Shown here: positions 37,229 through 46,264 of the stretch, in pieces
Numbering within the stretch: position 1 is the first letter of the stretch
Layout of the letters: every line of letters starts with the position of its first letter
Origin: CBDCGV01 sp965216955
Lineage (GTDB): Bacteria; Bacteroidota; Bacteroidia; Chitinophagales; JADIYW01
NCBI GenBank assembly: GCA_965216955.1
Contig: CBDCGV010000002.1
Coordinates: forward strand, 124,001-188,000
DNA: 64,000 nucleotides
Direction of reading: 5' to 3'
Made by a program: the position numbers and the translations under genes
The notes under the pieces: model-generated
What the model was told of the DNA's origin: nothing
The model's database searches: none
What the model saw: only the letters and a program-made list of their open reading frames with translations

Positions 37229-38573
37229 TAAACCATCATTACCTAAGGGTACAAGGGATTTTTTACCAGAACAGGTTGCCAAAAGAAAATATCTACTTGG
37301 AATTATCAAAAGTTTGTTCAAAAAGTATGGCTTTCAAGAAATTGAAACCCCAGCAATGGAAAAGCTATCAACACTGACAGGAAAATATGGTGATGAAGGA
37401 GATAAACTATTGTTCAAAATTCTAAATTCAGGAGATTTCCTAAGTAAAGCTAATGATCAATTGCTTTCAACAAAAAATAGTAAAGCACTTACTGCTCGTA
37501 TTGCAGAAAAAGGATTGAGGTATGATTTAACTGTACCTTTAGCAAGATATGTTGTACAACATCAACACGAGTTAGCCTTTCCTTTTAAAAGATACCATAT
37601 TGGACCTGTATGGAGAGCAGACAGGCCTCAAAAAGGAAGGTATAGGGAATTTTACCAATGTGATGCTGACGTTATAGGATCCGATTCCATCATCAATGAA
37701 ATGGAATTAACTTCATTGTTATGCGAAGTATTTCTTGCATTCAACATAGAGGTTTCTATTCGAATAAATGACCGGGCTATTTTAGAGGAAATGATTGATC
37801 AGATTGGAGGTGCATCCCAATTCAATGAAATAAGAGTAATCATTGACAAAATGGATAAGATAGGTCTAGAAGGTGTAGAGAAAGAGCTTTTAAAGCTATC
37901 ACTTAATGATAGCCAAATCAAACACTTGCAAGCGCTTTTAGATTGCACACAGCCTAACGAAATGAGACAACAATTAAAGCAAAATGATAAAATAGAAAAA
38001 GCACTTCAATCCATTGAAAAAATAACAGGTTTTGCACCCACACCGAATGTAAAATTCGATCCTTCTTTAGCTAGAGGACTAGATTATTACACAGGTATTA
38101 TTTGGGAAGTCACTCCTTTAAACATTAAAATGGGGTCTATTGCAGCAGGCGGAAGATATGCCAATTTAACAGAAATGTTCGGCGGGAAAAATTTAAGCGG
38201 TGTTGGCATCTCATTTGGCATTGAAAGGATTTATGACATTATGCAGGAACAACAAAAATTTCCTACAGAAATTACTGTAGCTACAAGAGCGTTAATCATA
38301 AATTTTGATGAAGAAAGTGAATCCGAAGGCATTAAAATTTTAAAAAAATTAAGAAATAAAGATATTGCTTCAGAGATATATCCATCGGCAGCCAAACTAA
38401 AAAAACAAATGAAATATGCAGATCAAAAAAACATTCCGTATACAATATTTATTGGAGAAGAAGAATTAAAATCTGGCAACTATACATTAAAAAATATGAC
38501 TACGGGTGAACAAGAGTTATTAAGTGAAAAGGATTTAATTAACACTTTACTCAACACTTATAATCATTCTTAA
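37221..38573 (+). CDS. hisS: Histidine-tRNA ligase
   Basis: 450 residues. Class II aaRS motif 2 region KRYHIGPVWRADRPQKGRYR followed by EFYQCDADVIG; histidine-binding motif LARGLDYYTGIIWEV (HisA) and GRYANLTEMFGGKNLSGVGI (HisB/motif 3 region). N-terminal SLPKGTRDFLPEQVAKRKYL is the usual opening. The C-terminal 90 residues are the anticodon-binding domain. It charges tRNA-His. It overlaps the preceding lipoprotein gene by 8 bp and is followed 11 bp later by an MBL hydrolase. Confidence 0.96.
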   Translation: MNNKPSLPKGTRDFLPEQVAKRKYLLGIIKSLFKKYGFQEIETPAMEKLSTLTGKYGDEGDKLLFKILNSGDFLSKANDQLLSTKNSKALTARIAEKGLRYDLTVPLARYVVQHQHELAFPFKRYHIGPVWRADRPQKGRYREFYQCDADVIGSDSIINEMELTSLLCEVFLAFNIEVSIRINDRAILEEMIDQIGGASQFNEIRVIIDKMDKIGLEGVEKELLKLSLNDSQIKHLQALLDCTQPNEMRQQLKQNDKIEKALQSIEKITGFAPTPNVKFDPSLARGLDYYTGIIWEVTPLNIKMGSIAAGGRYANLTEMFGGKNLSGVGISFGIERIYDIMQEQQKFPTEITVATRALIINFDEESESEGIKILKKLRNKDIASEIYPSAAKLKKQMKYADQKNIPYTIFIGEEELKSGNYTLKNMTTGEQELLSEKDLINTLLNTYNHS

Positions 38574-38584
38574 TCCTTGTATCG

Positions 38585-39286
38585 ATGCAAAGTTCCATTA
38601 TTCAGGTAAGAGAAGCTTTTGTCATTTCATTTATTGTTTATGATAATAATCATACCGTAATAATTGACACCGGCTTTATTCAGGGTATTAAGAAACTTGA
38701 GAAAGCCCTTAGCAAAATAAATAGAAGCATAGAAGACATAGATGCTATTATTCTTACTCATGGACATCTAGACCACACTTTCAATTTACACGAAATTAAA
38801 AGACGTTCAGGTGCGTTGGTTGCCGCTTCACCAAAAGAAAGATTGCATATTGAAGGCAAGTATCCATATAAAGGCATTTCAAAAATATGTGGGGGTCTGG
38901 AAGCCTTAGGAAGGGGTGTATTAGGTTATACCTCTGCTCCTATTGATATTGAAATTGAAGACTATCAGACACTTGATTTTTGTGGTGGACTAAAAGCCAT
39001 CCCACTTCCGGGTCATACCATTGGGCAATTGGGTTTTATTCATTTACCAACTAAGATTTTATTTTCTGCAGATTTAGTTGATTTTAGAACAACCCATACT
39101 AGAACTTCTCCAGCCTTCTTAAATACATGCCCCCAATTCTTTCCTTCTACCATACAACGAGTGCTTGATTTAGATCTAAATGGAATTTATTCTAATCACA
39201 CCATTCCTCTTTCCGCAGAGCAGCAATTAAAGCGCTTCAAAAAATTTGGAGATAAATATCTAGCAAAAAAAAGAGTCAGTAATTAA
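38585..39286 (+). CDS. MBL-fold metallo-hydrolase
   Basis: 233 residues. The dinuclear metal motif appears as ILTHGHLDHTFNLHEIKRRS (HxHxDH), with a second His in PLPGHTIGQLGFI, an Asp in LFSADLVDFR and a distal His in SNHT. These positions fit the glyoxalase II/MBL superfamily. The substrate is unknown; the small size and lack of extra domains fit a general thiolester or lactone hydrolase, but this is only inference. It is 11 bp downstream of hisS and may belong to that operon. Confidence 0.82.
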   Translation: MQSSIIQVREAFVISFIVYDNNHTVIIDTGFIQGIKKLEKALSKINRSIEDIDAIILTHGHLDHTFNLHEIKRRSGALVAASPKERLHIEGKYPYKGISKICGGLEALGRGVLGYTSAPIDIEIEDYQTLDFCGGLKAIPLPGHTIGQLGFIHLPTKILFSADLVDFRTTHTRTSPAFLNTCPQFFPSTIQRVLDLDLNGIYSNHTIPLSAEQQLKRFKKFGDKYLAKKRVSN

Positions 39287-39340
39287 AGCGCATCCATAAG
39301 GCTTATTTTGTATTTTTAAAGCATATTTCAAATAAAGCAC

Positions 39341-40294
39341 ATGGAAATAAAAGTAGTAGACTATAGCGATTTCATTTCTGGAAACGCAGAAAGAAAAGCA
39401 AAATTTGTTCAAGAAATTGGTAACGCCTTTGAGGAAATTGGGTTTGTAATTGTAAAAAATCATGGTGTCTCCCCTGAATTAAGGGCCTCATTAATATCAA
39501 TAACCGATAAATTTTTCAACCTACCAGATGAAGTGAAGTTAAAATATGAAGACTTAAGCAATGGTGGCCAAAGAGGTTATATAAGTAAGGGAAGAGAAAC
39601 TGCAAAAGGCTTCAAAAAACCAGATCTTAAAGAATTTTATCACATAGGTCAACGACTTTCTGAAGGTAGCGATTTACAGGATGTCTATCCTGATAACATA
39701 TGGCCAAAAGAAGTTGAAGAATTCAGACCTATTGGGTGGGAAGTTTACGAAACATTTGAAAACACGGGAAGAGATTTATTAAGAGCAACCGCTTTATATC
39801 TTGGATTAGATGAATTTTATTTTGATAATAAAATAAAAGATGGAAACAGTATTCTTAGATTATTATACTACTATCCTGTTGAAGACATGAGTCAGATTGA
39901 TCCGGATGCAGTACGTGCCGCTGCACATGAAGATATTAACCTGATTACATTATTAATGGGTGGAAGTGCTTCAGGTTTACAAGCCAAATCTAGGGATGGA
40001 GAATGGATAGATGTCTCTCCTACACCTGATCAAATTGTGATCAATATTGGAGATATGTTACAGCGACTTACCAATGGAAAATTAGTCTCTACAACTCATA
40101 GAGTAATCAATCTAGATCCAAAAGCAATGCTAAAACCACGTATTTCAACACCTTTCTTTTTACATCCAAGGTCTGATATGGATTTAACAAGCTTGGAAAG
40201 TTGCATAGATGAACAAACTCCAAAGCGCTTCGCAGATATGACTGCTGGAGAATATTTGGATGAACGCATCAAAGAGCTTGGATTAAAAAAATAA
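39341..40294 (+). CDS. Isopenicillin N synthase-like Fe(II)/2-oxoglutarate oxygenase
   Basis: 317 residues. DIOX_N-like N-terminal half (GNAFEEIGFVIVKNHGVSPE) and a double-stranded beta-helix core with the Fe ligands HxD in RAAAHEDINLITLLMGG and His in LVSTTHRVINLD, followed by Arg in KPRISTPFFLHP, the usual 2-oxoacid ligand. This is the plant-like/IPNS-type family; bacterial members oxidise varied small molecules. The physiological substrate is not evident. It ends 6 bp before the convergent E1 dehydrogenase. Confidence 0.88.
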   Translation: MEIKVVDYSDFISGNAERKAKFVQEIGNAFEEIGFVIVKNHGVSPELRASLISITDKFFNLPDEVKLKYEDLSNGGQRGYISKGRETAKGFKKPDLKEFYHIGQRLSEGSDLQDVYPDNIWPKEVEEFRPIGWEVYETFENTGRDLLRATALYLGLDEFYFDNKIKDGNSILRLLYYYPVEDMSQIDPDAVRAAAHEDINLITLLMGGSASGLQAKSRDGEWIDVSPTPDQIVINIGDMLQRLTNGKLVSTTHRVINLDPKAMLKPRISTPFFLHPRSDMDLTSLESCIDEQTPKRFADMTAGEYLDERIKELGLKK

Positions 40295-40300
40295 TCCAAG
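40277..40300. terminator. Possible bidirectional hairpin between convergent genes
   Basis: CTTGGATTA (40277-40285) and TAATCCAAG (40292-40300) form a perfect 9-bp stem with a 6-nt A-rich loop. It sits across the stop codon of the 2OG oxygenase and directly next to the E1 stop. There is no T-tract on either side, so termination activity is doubtful. Confidence 0.3.
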
Positions 40301-42724
40301 TTAAGTGGGTAAATCTGGATAATAGTCGGGATTAATTTCATTCATAATACTGTAAATAACTTTAAAAACATCCTCGGCATTGGGTTTGCAAAAATAATCT
40401 CCATCACTTCCATATGCCGTTCTATGTTCCTTAGCAGAAATTGTAATAGGAGGTGCATCTAAATATTTAAAGGCCTGTTGTTTTTCTACAATTTGTTGCA
40501 TCATGTAAGCTGTTCCTCCTCCCGGAACATCTTCATCTAATAGGACCAAGCGCCCTGTTTTTTTTATAGACTCTACAATAATATGGTGTATATCAAAAGG
40601 CAACAAAGTTTGAATATCAATCAATTCTATAGAAATATCTAATTCTTCAAAAAACCCAATAGCTTCTTGTGCAATGCGAACGCAAGAGCCATAGGTTACT
40701 AATGTTACATCTCTACCATCAGTTAAAATTTCTGGTACCCCAAGTGGCACAGTAAAGCTGCCAGGATTGGAAGGAATTGCCTCTTTTAAACGGTAACCAT
40801 TCAAGCATTCAATCACTAAGGCAGGCTCATCTGATCTTAAAAGCGCATTATAAAATCCCGCTGCTTGTGTCATATTTCGAGGAACGCAAATATGCATTCC
40901 TCGAAGGGCATTAACAATCATACCAATAGGAGAACCCGCATGCCAAATTCCTTCTAATCTATGACCTCTTGTTCTTACAATTAAAGGTGCTTTTTGACCT
41001 CCCTTAGTTCTATAGGATAATGTTGAAAGATCATCTACCAAGGGCATTAATCCATACATTAAATAATCTAAATATTGAATCTCTGCTATAGGCCGCCATC
41101 CCCTCATTGCTAAACCAATGCCTTCTCCAATAATCGTTGCTTCTCTAATGCCCGTATCATAAATACGTGCTTCTCCAAACTGCTGTTGTAACCCGGCAAA
41201 AGCCTGATTTACGCCCCCAATATTCCCTACATCCTCGCCAAAAGCCAAAATGGAGGCATCTCTTTCAAAATTGGCCTTAAAACAAGCATTAAGAACCTGA
41301 TAACCACTCAAATATTTTGGTTTTAACGGATACTCTACTTTAACCTTAGGAATTTTTAAAGCAGATTTACTTGTATTCGTGAACAAATAAGTATTATAGC
41401 GTTCTTTATTTATACTATGCTGTTCTATAAGCCATTTGGTCAATTCCTCACTAGCATTAGTATTATCAAAGTGACTTATGCGAAGCGCCTTTTCTGCGGC
41501 TTTTATAACATCTTTTCTTGTGGGGTCAATAGTTTCTTCCAGTTCAATAATAATTTCTCCAATAACCATTTTATCTCCCCCCTCTCTTATCAATGCCCTA
41601 CACATTTTAATCACACTTTCCAATTCCGCTTTAATCGGATGATGATACGCCTTCCAAGCATCTTTCTTAGCAGCAACAACTTCTTGCTTAGCTTCTGATT
41701 CAAGCGTTAAAAGGTCTTCTTCAGAGGCAATATTTCTCTCGACAATCCACTCCTTCATTTTTGCCAAACAATCGTAATCCTTTTCCCATTGTAATCTTTC
41801 CACTGATTTATAACGTTCGTGAGACCCTGATGTAGAATGTCCTTGAGGCTGTGTTAACTCCTCTATATGAAAAATTGCCGGAATATGGTTTTTTCTGACC
41901 ATTTCAATGGCCTGTTTATAAGCTCTGACTAATGTTGGATAATCCCATCCTTTAAGTGTATAGATATCGAATCCTTTATCTGTTTCTGTCCGCTGAAAAC
42001 CAGAAAGAGCCTTAGAAATACTTCCTTTAACAGTTTGCAATTCTTTAGGAACAGAAATACCATATCCATCATCCCATATTGACACGACCAAAGGCACTTG
42101 TAAAACACCCGCAGCGTTCATTACTTCCCAGAATATCCCTTCAGAAGTACTGGCATCACCTATTGTCGCAAAACAAACTTCATTTCCATTATTAGAAAAG
42201 GCTGTATTACCGATTTCTTCTTTAAGTGATCTGTATTTTTTAGATGCCGATGCCAATCCTAAAGCTCTTAGCATTTGATTAGCTGTTGGAGAATTATCCG
42301 CAGCACTATTTTTAAGATGCTTTAAGACTTTCCATGTTCCTTCTGCATTTAAGCTTCTTGTAGAAAAATGGTTATTCATTTGTCGACCCGCAGAATGAGG
42401 ATCTGCCTCTAAACTCGGATTAGCATATAATTGAGCAAGTAGTTGTTGCATCGTAGCCATCCCTGTAGCCAACATAAAAGTCTGATCACGATAATATCCT
42501 GCTCGAAAATCTCCTTCTTTAAAAGCCTTAGCCATTGCAATTTGCGCAATCTCTTTCCCAGCACCGAAAATTCCGAACTTTGCCTTTCCCATCAAAACCT
42601 CTCTACGACCTATCAAACTAAAACTTCTGCTAATACATGCTAGCTTATAATCTTCAAGCACTTCCTTTTTAAAGTCTTCGAAAGTAAGTATTGATTCTTT
42701 AATGTTGTTCCAAATTTGAGCCAT
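40301..42724 (-). CDS. 2-oxoacid dehydrogenase E1 component, fused alpha and beta subunits
   Basis: 807 residues. The N-terminal half (to about residue 460) is E1-alpha: GDASTSEGIFWEVMNAAG and VVSIWDDGYGIS are the thiamine diphosphate/Mg2+ motif, and HSTSGSHERYKS is the phosphorylation-loop analogue. The C-terminal half is E1-beta (ASILAFGEDVGNIGGVNQAF, YDTGIREATIIGEGIGLAMR, IAEIQYLDYLMYG). The architecture is that of fused branched-chain (2-oxoisovalerate) dehydrogenase E1 found in Bacteroidota, so it should decarboxylate branched-chain 2-oxoacids and pass the acyl group to an E2. The E2 and E3 genes are not in the window. Confidence 0.9.
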   Translation of the reverse strand: MAQIWNNIKESILTFEDFKKEVLEDYKLACISRSFSLIGRREVLMGKAKFGIFGAGKEIAQIAMAKAFKEGDFRAGYYRDQTFMLATGMATMQQLLAQLYANPSLEADPHSAGRQMNNHFSTRSLNAEGTWKVLKHLKNSAADNSPTANQMLRALGLASASKKYRSLKEEIGNTAFSNNGNEVCFATIGDASTSEGIFWEVMNAAGVLQVPLVVSIWDDGYGISVPKELQTVKGSISKALSGFQRTETDKGFDIYTLKGWDYPTLVRAYKQAIEMVRKNHIPAIFHIEELTQPQGHSTSGSHERYKSVERLQWEKDYDCLAKMKEWIVERNIASEEDLLTLESEAKQEVVAAKKDAWKAYHHPIKAELESVIKMCRALIREGGDKMVIGEIIIELEETIDPTRKDVIKAAEKALRISHFDNTNASEELTKWLIEQHSINKERYNTYLFTNTSKSALKIPKVKVEYPLKPKYLSGYQVLNACFKANFERDASILAFGEDVGNIGGVNQAFAGLQQQFGEARIYDTGIREATIIGEGIGLAMRGWRPIAEIQYLDYLMYGLMPLVDDLSTLSYRTKGGQKAPLIVRTRGHRLEGIWHAGSPIGMIVNALRGMHICVPRNMTQAAGFYNALLRSDEPALVIECLNGYRLKEAIPSNPGSFTVPLGVPEILTDGRDVTLVTYGSCVRIAQEAIGFFEELDISIELIDIQTLLPFDIHHIIVESIKKTGRLVLLDEDVPGGGTAYMMQQIVEKQQAFKYLDAPPITISAKEHRTAYGSDGDYFCKPNAEDVFKVIYSIMNEINPDYYPDLPT

Positions 42725-42798
42725 TAGTCACTAATTGGCAAGCTTTTTGCTTAAATGTAATTGTTGTAAATGTATTTGTTAATTATGAGTTAAAAAAA

Positions 42799-42828
42799 TT
42801 GTTAAGCTGAATATTACACATACATTTG
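42799..42828 (+). promoter_or_regulatory. Bacteroidota-type promoter for the DUF1573 gene
   Basis: TTG (42799-42801), 19-bp spacer, TACATTTG (42821-42828): a full match to the Bacteroidota primary-sigma consensus TTG-N19-21-TAnnTTTG. The -7 box ends 22 bp before the ATG at 42851. Best promoter visible in the window. Confidence 0.7.
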
Positions 42829-42850
42829 TAATTGTCAAACTAAAAAATAA

Positions 42851-43354
42851 ATGACTATGAAGAACTTATTAACACTATTTATGATGTTTGTTTTAGCAAC
42901 ATCTATTTCTTTTGCTCAAGACAATACAGCTCCAGGCGATGCTACTGAGTTGATAAATGGTCCAAAAATTGAATTTACTCAAACAGAACATGATTTTGGT
43001 GAAAAACCACAAGGAAAACCAGTTACACATGACTTTACATTTAAAAATACAGGAAACGCTCCTTTAGTACTTCAAAATGTAAAGGCCTCTTGTGGATGTA
43101 CTACTCCTAACTGGCCTAAGGAACCAATTTTACCTGGTCAAGAAGCGAAGATTTCTGCAAGATATAATATGGCTAGAGCTGGTAACTTTAGAAAATCTAT
43201 TACTGTTACAACTAAAGGTGATGCTGACGGTGAAGTTGGAGAACGAGTAGTATTGTATATAAAAGGAAATGCTGTTACTGCACCTGCAGAAAATAGTGTT
43301 GAAGAAGCAAAGCCTTCTATTATTACAACACCAACATTAACTCCTGGAGAATAA
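42851..43354 (+). CDS. DUF1573 domain secreted protein
   Basis: 167 residues (an ATG at 42857 is also possible). Signal peptide LLTLFMMFVLATSISFAQ, then one DUF1573 Ig-like (ASH/MSP-type) domain: TQTEHDFGEKPQGKPVTHDF, TGNAPLVLQNVKASCGCTTP, LPGQEAKISARYNMARAGNF. DUF1573 proteins in Bacteroidota are abundant periplasmic or surface proteins of unclear function. A short low-complexity tail (TAPAENSVEEAKPSIITTPT) ends the protein. It has its own promoter and a strong terminator, so it is probably monocistronic. Confidence 0.88.
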   Translation: MTMKNLLTLFMMFVLATSISFAQDNTAPGDATELINGPKIEFTQTEHDFGEKPQGKPVTHDFTFKNTGNAPLVLQNVKASCGCTTPNWPKEPILPGQEAKISARYNMARAGNFRKSITVTTKGDADGEVGERVVLYIKGNAVTAPAENSVEEAKPSIITTPTLTPGE

Positions 43355-43376
43355 ATTATTAACAATAAGAACATCG

Positions 43377-43413
43377 AAACTCCGTCTTCAAAAGAGACGG
43401 AGTTTTTTATTTT
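43377..43413 (+). terminator. Rho-independent terminator after the DUF1573 gene
   Basis: AAACTCCGTCT (43377-43387) pairs perfectly with AGACGGAGTTT (43395-43405) around a 7-nt loop, followed by a T-rich tract. It starts 22 bp after the DUF1573 stop and ends 7 bp before the aminotransferase ATG. Confidence 0.88.
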
Positions 43414-43419
43414 TACCCC

Positions 43420-44628
43420 ATGCCAAGCATATCACGTAAGGGGCAATATATGCCCGAATCACCAATAAGAAAACTAGCTCCTTTTGCTCAAAAAGCAAAA
43501 AAAGAAGGCAAACATATATATCATCTCAATATTGGTCAACCAGATATAAAAACACCTAAGAATTTTTTGCAAGCTGTAAAAAACCTAGAACTAGATATTA
43601 TTGAGTATAGTCCCTCAAATGGATATGAAGTATTGAGGAATAGATATTGTCAATATTTTGTGGAAGAAAGGGGTATTCAAAATATTGGGCCTGACGACCT
43701 TTTAATTACAACAGGAGCTTCTGAAGGGCTTTTTTTTACTATGTTGTCTATTCTAGATGAAGAGGATGAAATTATCATTCCAGAACCCTTATATGCCAAT
43801 TACATTGGATATGTAAAAAGTGGGAATATCAATATCCGTCCTATAGCTACTAATTTTGAAGACAACTTTGCTTTACCTTCGATTGACGACTTTGAGAAGA
43901 TGATTACTCCCAAAACAAAGGCAATTTTAATCTGTAATCCTAACAATCCTACCGGATATGTTTATTCTTTAGAGGAGTTAAGAAGATTAAAAACAATTGC
44001 TTTGAGGCATGACCTTTTTATAATTTCTGATGAAGTATACAAAGAGTTTATTTATGGTGGTCAGGAACATCATTCTATTTTTCATTTTGAAGAACTACAT
44101 GATCATGCCATATTGGTAGATTCATTTTCGAAGCGATTTAGTGCATGCGGAACTCGAATTGGAGTAGTAGCCTCTAGAAATAAAGAATTCCTAAATACTG
44201 TATTGAAATTTGCGCAACAGCGACTAAGCCCTCCTACAATTGAACAACTAGCAGGTGTTCATATGTTCGATGTCGAAGAAAACTATTTTAACGATATCAG
44301 AAAAGAATATAAACATAGAAGAGATACTTTAGCGGCGTGCTTAGCTGAAATTCCTGGTGTACAATACAATATTCCAAATGGTGCATTTTATATGATGGTC
44401 AAATTACCTGTTGATGATACCAATGTCTTTTGTCAATGGTTGTTGGAGGAGTTTGAATATGAAAATGCTACTTTAATGGTTGCTCCGGGAAGTGGGTTTT
44501 ATGCAACTCCCAATAGAGGGAAAGATGAAGTAAGAATTGCATATGTCCTCAATGCAGACGATATCAAAAAAGCCATTATTTGTCTAAAAGTTGCTTTAGA
44601 ACAATATCCCGGAACCAATATTCATTAG
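43420..44628 (+). CDS. Class I/II PLP-dependent aminotransferase (aspartate aminotransferase-like)
   Basis: 402 residues. Start region MPESPIRKLAPFAQKAKKEG; GASEGLFFTM in the cofactor phosphate loop; AILICNPNNPTGYVYSLEEL contains the Asn that contacts PLP; FIISDEVYKEFIYGG the Asp; SFSKRFSACGTRIGVVASRN the Schiff-base Lys; and a C-terminal Arg in EVRIAYV for the substrate carboxylate. These features fit fold-type I aminotransferases of the aspartate group; substrate is uncertain. The gene starts right after a terminator, so it needs its own promoter or read-through. Confidence 0.9.
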   Translation: MPSISRKGQYMPESPIRKLAPFAQKAKKEGKHIYHLNIGQPDIKTPKNFLQAVKNLELDIIEYSPSNGYEVLRNRYCQYFVEERGIQNIGPDDLLITTGASEGLFFTMLSILDEEDEIIIPEPLYANYIGYVKSGNINIRPIATNFEDNFALPSIDDFEKMITPKTKAILICNPNNPTGYVYSLEELRRLKTIALRHDLFIISDEVYKEFIYGGQEHHSIFHFEELHDHAILVDSFSKRFSACGTRIGVVASRNKEFLNTVLKFAQQRLSPPTIEQLAGVHMFDVEENYFNDIRKEYKHRRDTLAACLAEIPGVQYNIPNGAFYMMVKLPVDDTNVFCQWLLEEFEYENATLMVAPGSGFYATPNRGKDEVRIAYVLNADDIKKAIICLKVALEQYPGTNIH

Positions 44629-44683
44629 TTTGGTGTTATATTTGCAATCCAAAATTTAATCGTTCTTTGACTTTTACTAAAAT

Positions 44684-45050
44684 GGGGCTGCTATGGAATT
44701 GACAGCAATGTGGTCTTTATGTAAGCATGTCGAGCATTGTGCATTTGGCTCGTAAAAATTAAGGCATAAAACTTTTTTAAATGGCAATACATATGCCATG
44801 GCTGCCTAATATCAGATATTAGTTAGCCTTTGCTCACTACAAGCTTTTCTCGACCGCTTGTAACTGAGCACCAGAATGTCGAGATAGTGTTTGTATCCGC
44901 TTCGCTACAAACATGAAATTTAGAAGCTAAGGATTGTGTTGGGTTTGTTATAACACCTTATCATTCTCGAAAATGAAGTTATTTCTAAGCATGTAGAAAG
45001 CATATTGATGCTTTGTCTGGACGAGGGTTCGACCCCCTCCAGCTCCACCA
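44684..45050 (+). ncRNA. ssrA: Transfer-messenger RNA (tmRNA)
   Basis: One-piece, 367 nt. The 5' end GGGGCTG pairs with 3' CAGCTCC (one G-U), followed by encoded ACCA; the T-arm GAGGGTTCGACCCCCTC sits at 45023-45039. The internal reading frame ends ...Gly-Asn-Thr-Tyr-Ala-Met-Ala-Ala with TAA at 44807-44809, a YAMAA-type proteolysis tag of the Bacteroidota kind (exact resume codon not fixed by eye). With SmpB it rescues stalled ribosomes. A TATATTTG box at 44637-44644 may be its promoter -7 element. The 44628-44684 stretch holds no gene. Confidence 0.93.
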
Positions 45051-45196
45051 TATCATTATATTTACTTGCATGAGTTAATGTTCATTAACATATATTTTAA
45101 CCGTATTGGAAGTTCAGGCATTATATTTGATTTTCAAAAATACAAGTATGGGTATGCTCATGTGTAGTATAATTATCAAAAATTTAAAACCTTATT

Positions 45197-45355
45197 ATGA
45201 AAATTTTTAGTCTTTTAGTTCTTTTTGCAACAATTAATTTTTCTGGTTTTTCTTTAGGACATGAAAGAGGAAACGATACTTCGAGCGGTGATGTTCATGG
45301 TGGCATTGTTCAGTTTGAAAATGAAGGTATGAGTGGTGGTACTCGTGGCGGCTAA
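45197..45355 (+). CDS. Small secreted peptide candidate (52 residues)
   Basis: Unannotatable by homology. ATG at 45197, stop TAA at 45353-45355. The first 19-20 residues (MKIFSLLVLFATINFSGFSL) are a clean signal peptide, with Lys then a hydrophobic core. The mature part is about 32 residues, Gly/Asp/Glu/His-rich, and ends GMSGGTRGG. No Cys is present, so it is not a lipoprotein. The ORF is alone, 147 bp behind tmRNA and 22 bp before the end of the convergent acyltransferase gene. A signal peptide plus a Gly-Gly end could suggest an exported peptide; this is inference, and coding status is unproven. Confidence 0.5.
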   Translation: MKIFSLLVLFATINFSGFSLGHERGNDTSSGDVHGGIVQFENEGMSGGTRGG

Positions 45356-45376
45356 TTTTATTTTCAAAAATCAATG

Positions 45377-46192
45377 TCAATTCTTAGACAATTGCCCTTT
45401 CCTCCATTCCTCAAATGAAATTGGAGGAGAAAATGTATAGATATATCCTTGAGGGTACTCTTCTTTTAAGCGATTATACATCAATTCAAAAACACGTTGA
45501 TTTATCTTTTTATGATCGTTATCATAATCAATAGGATCCACTACCTCTTCCCAATAAACTTTGACTTTTCCTGGACGAATCTTCCAAAATGGCTTAGGCC
45601 AAAGCTCTGCAGAGCCTATAATGGTAGCAACCACTATTGGTAAATTTGTTCGTGCAGACAATTCAAAGGCCCCTCTTTTAAATGGCAATAAGTATTCTTT
45701 CGAAAAGTTCGACCACCCTTCTGGGTAAATCATTATGGAAGCCCCACTATCTACTTCATTTAACAATGTTTCAAAGCTTTGCTTTCTTGATACAAAGCTA
45801 GAACGTTGAACAGCAATGTATAATTTCTTAACCAACGTACCAAAAACCGGCCAGCTCTTAACCTCTGCTTTTCCTAAAAATTTAAAATAGTATGGTAGTG
45901 TAGCTGCTGTAAGAATAGGGTCTAAATCAGACCGGTGATTAGAAACAAAGATATATTGTCGATCCTTACTAAAGATATTTTTATTGTACTCAACAACCCT
46001 CATCCCCCATAAAAACAGAACTGCTCTCGCTCCAATATGTGGAAACAAATGCGCTTTTTTTATTAAATAAGCATTCCCCGAATAAACAGCTAAGACAAAA
46101 ACAGGGAAGAGAAAAAGGCACACCAGCCCTAAAGAAATAAATCCCCATATTGTCCAAATGAAATAAAGTATATGTAAAAGAAAATGTTTCAA
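45377..46192 (-). CDS. Lysophospholipid acyltransferase (PlsC family)
   Basis: 271 residues starting at TTG 46192 (no better ATG in the frame, which closes upstream at about 46211). N-terminal hydrophobic helices (HILYFIWTIWGFISLGLVCL), then the acyltransferase motifs FVSNHRSDLDPILTAATLPY (NHxxxxD) and YPEGWSNFSKEYLLPFKRGA (block III EGxxN-like). 1-acyl-sn-glycerol-3-phosphate acyltransferases add the second acyl chain to lysophosphatidic acid at the inner membrane. A role in other lipid remodelling is possible. Confidence 0.85.
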   Translation of the reverse strand: MKHFLLHILYFIWTIWGFISLGLVCLFLFPVFVLAVYSGNAYLIKKAHLFPHIGARAVLFLWGMRVVEYNKNIFSKDRQYIFVSNHRSDLDPILTAATLPYYFKFLGKAEVKSWPVFGTLVKKLYIAVQRSSFVSRKQSFETLLNEVDSGASIMIYPEGWSNFSKEYLLPFKRGAFELSARTNLPIVVATIIGSAELWPKPFWKIRPGKVKVYWEEVVDPIDYDNDHKKINQRVFELMYNRLKEEYPQGYIYTFSPPISFEEWRKGQLSKN

Positions 46193-46264
46193 ACTATGCC
46201 AACTGCTACTTTAAACAAGATAAGATATGTTTTTGTTTATTTTGTGGTCTTAAAATTATTCTAA

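Noticed and set aside
45001..45050. tRNA-like 3' end with GGGTTCGACCCCC and ACCA
   Set aside because: It is the tRNA-like domain of tmRNA, whose 5' half and tag frame lie upstream; no separate anticodon arm exists.
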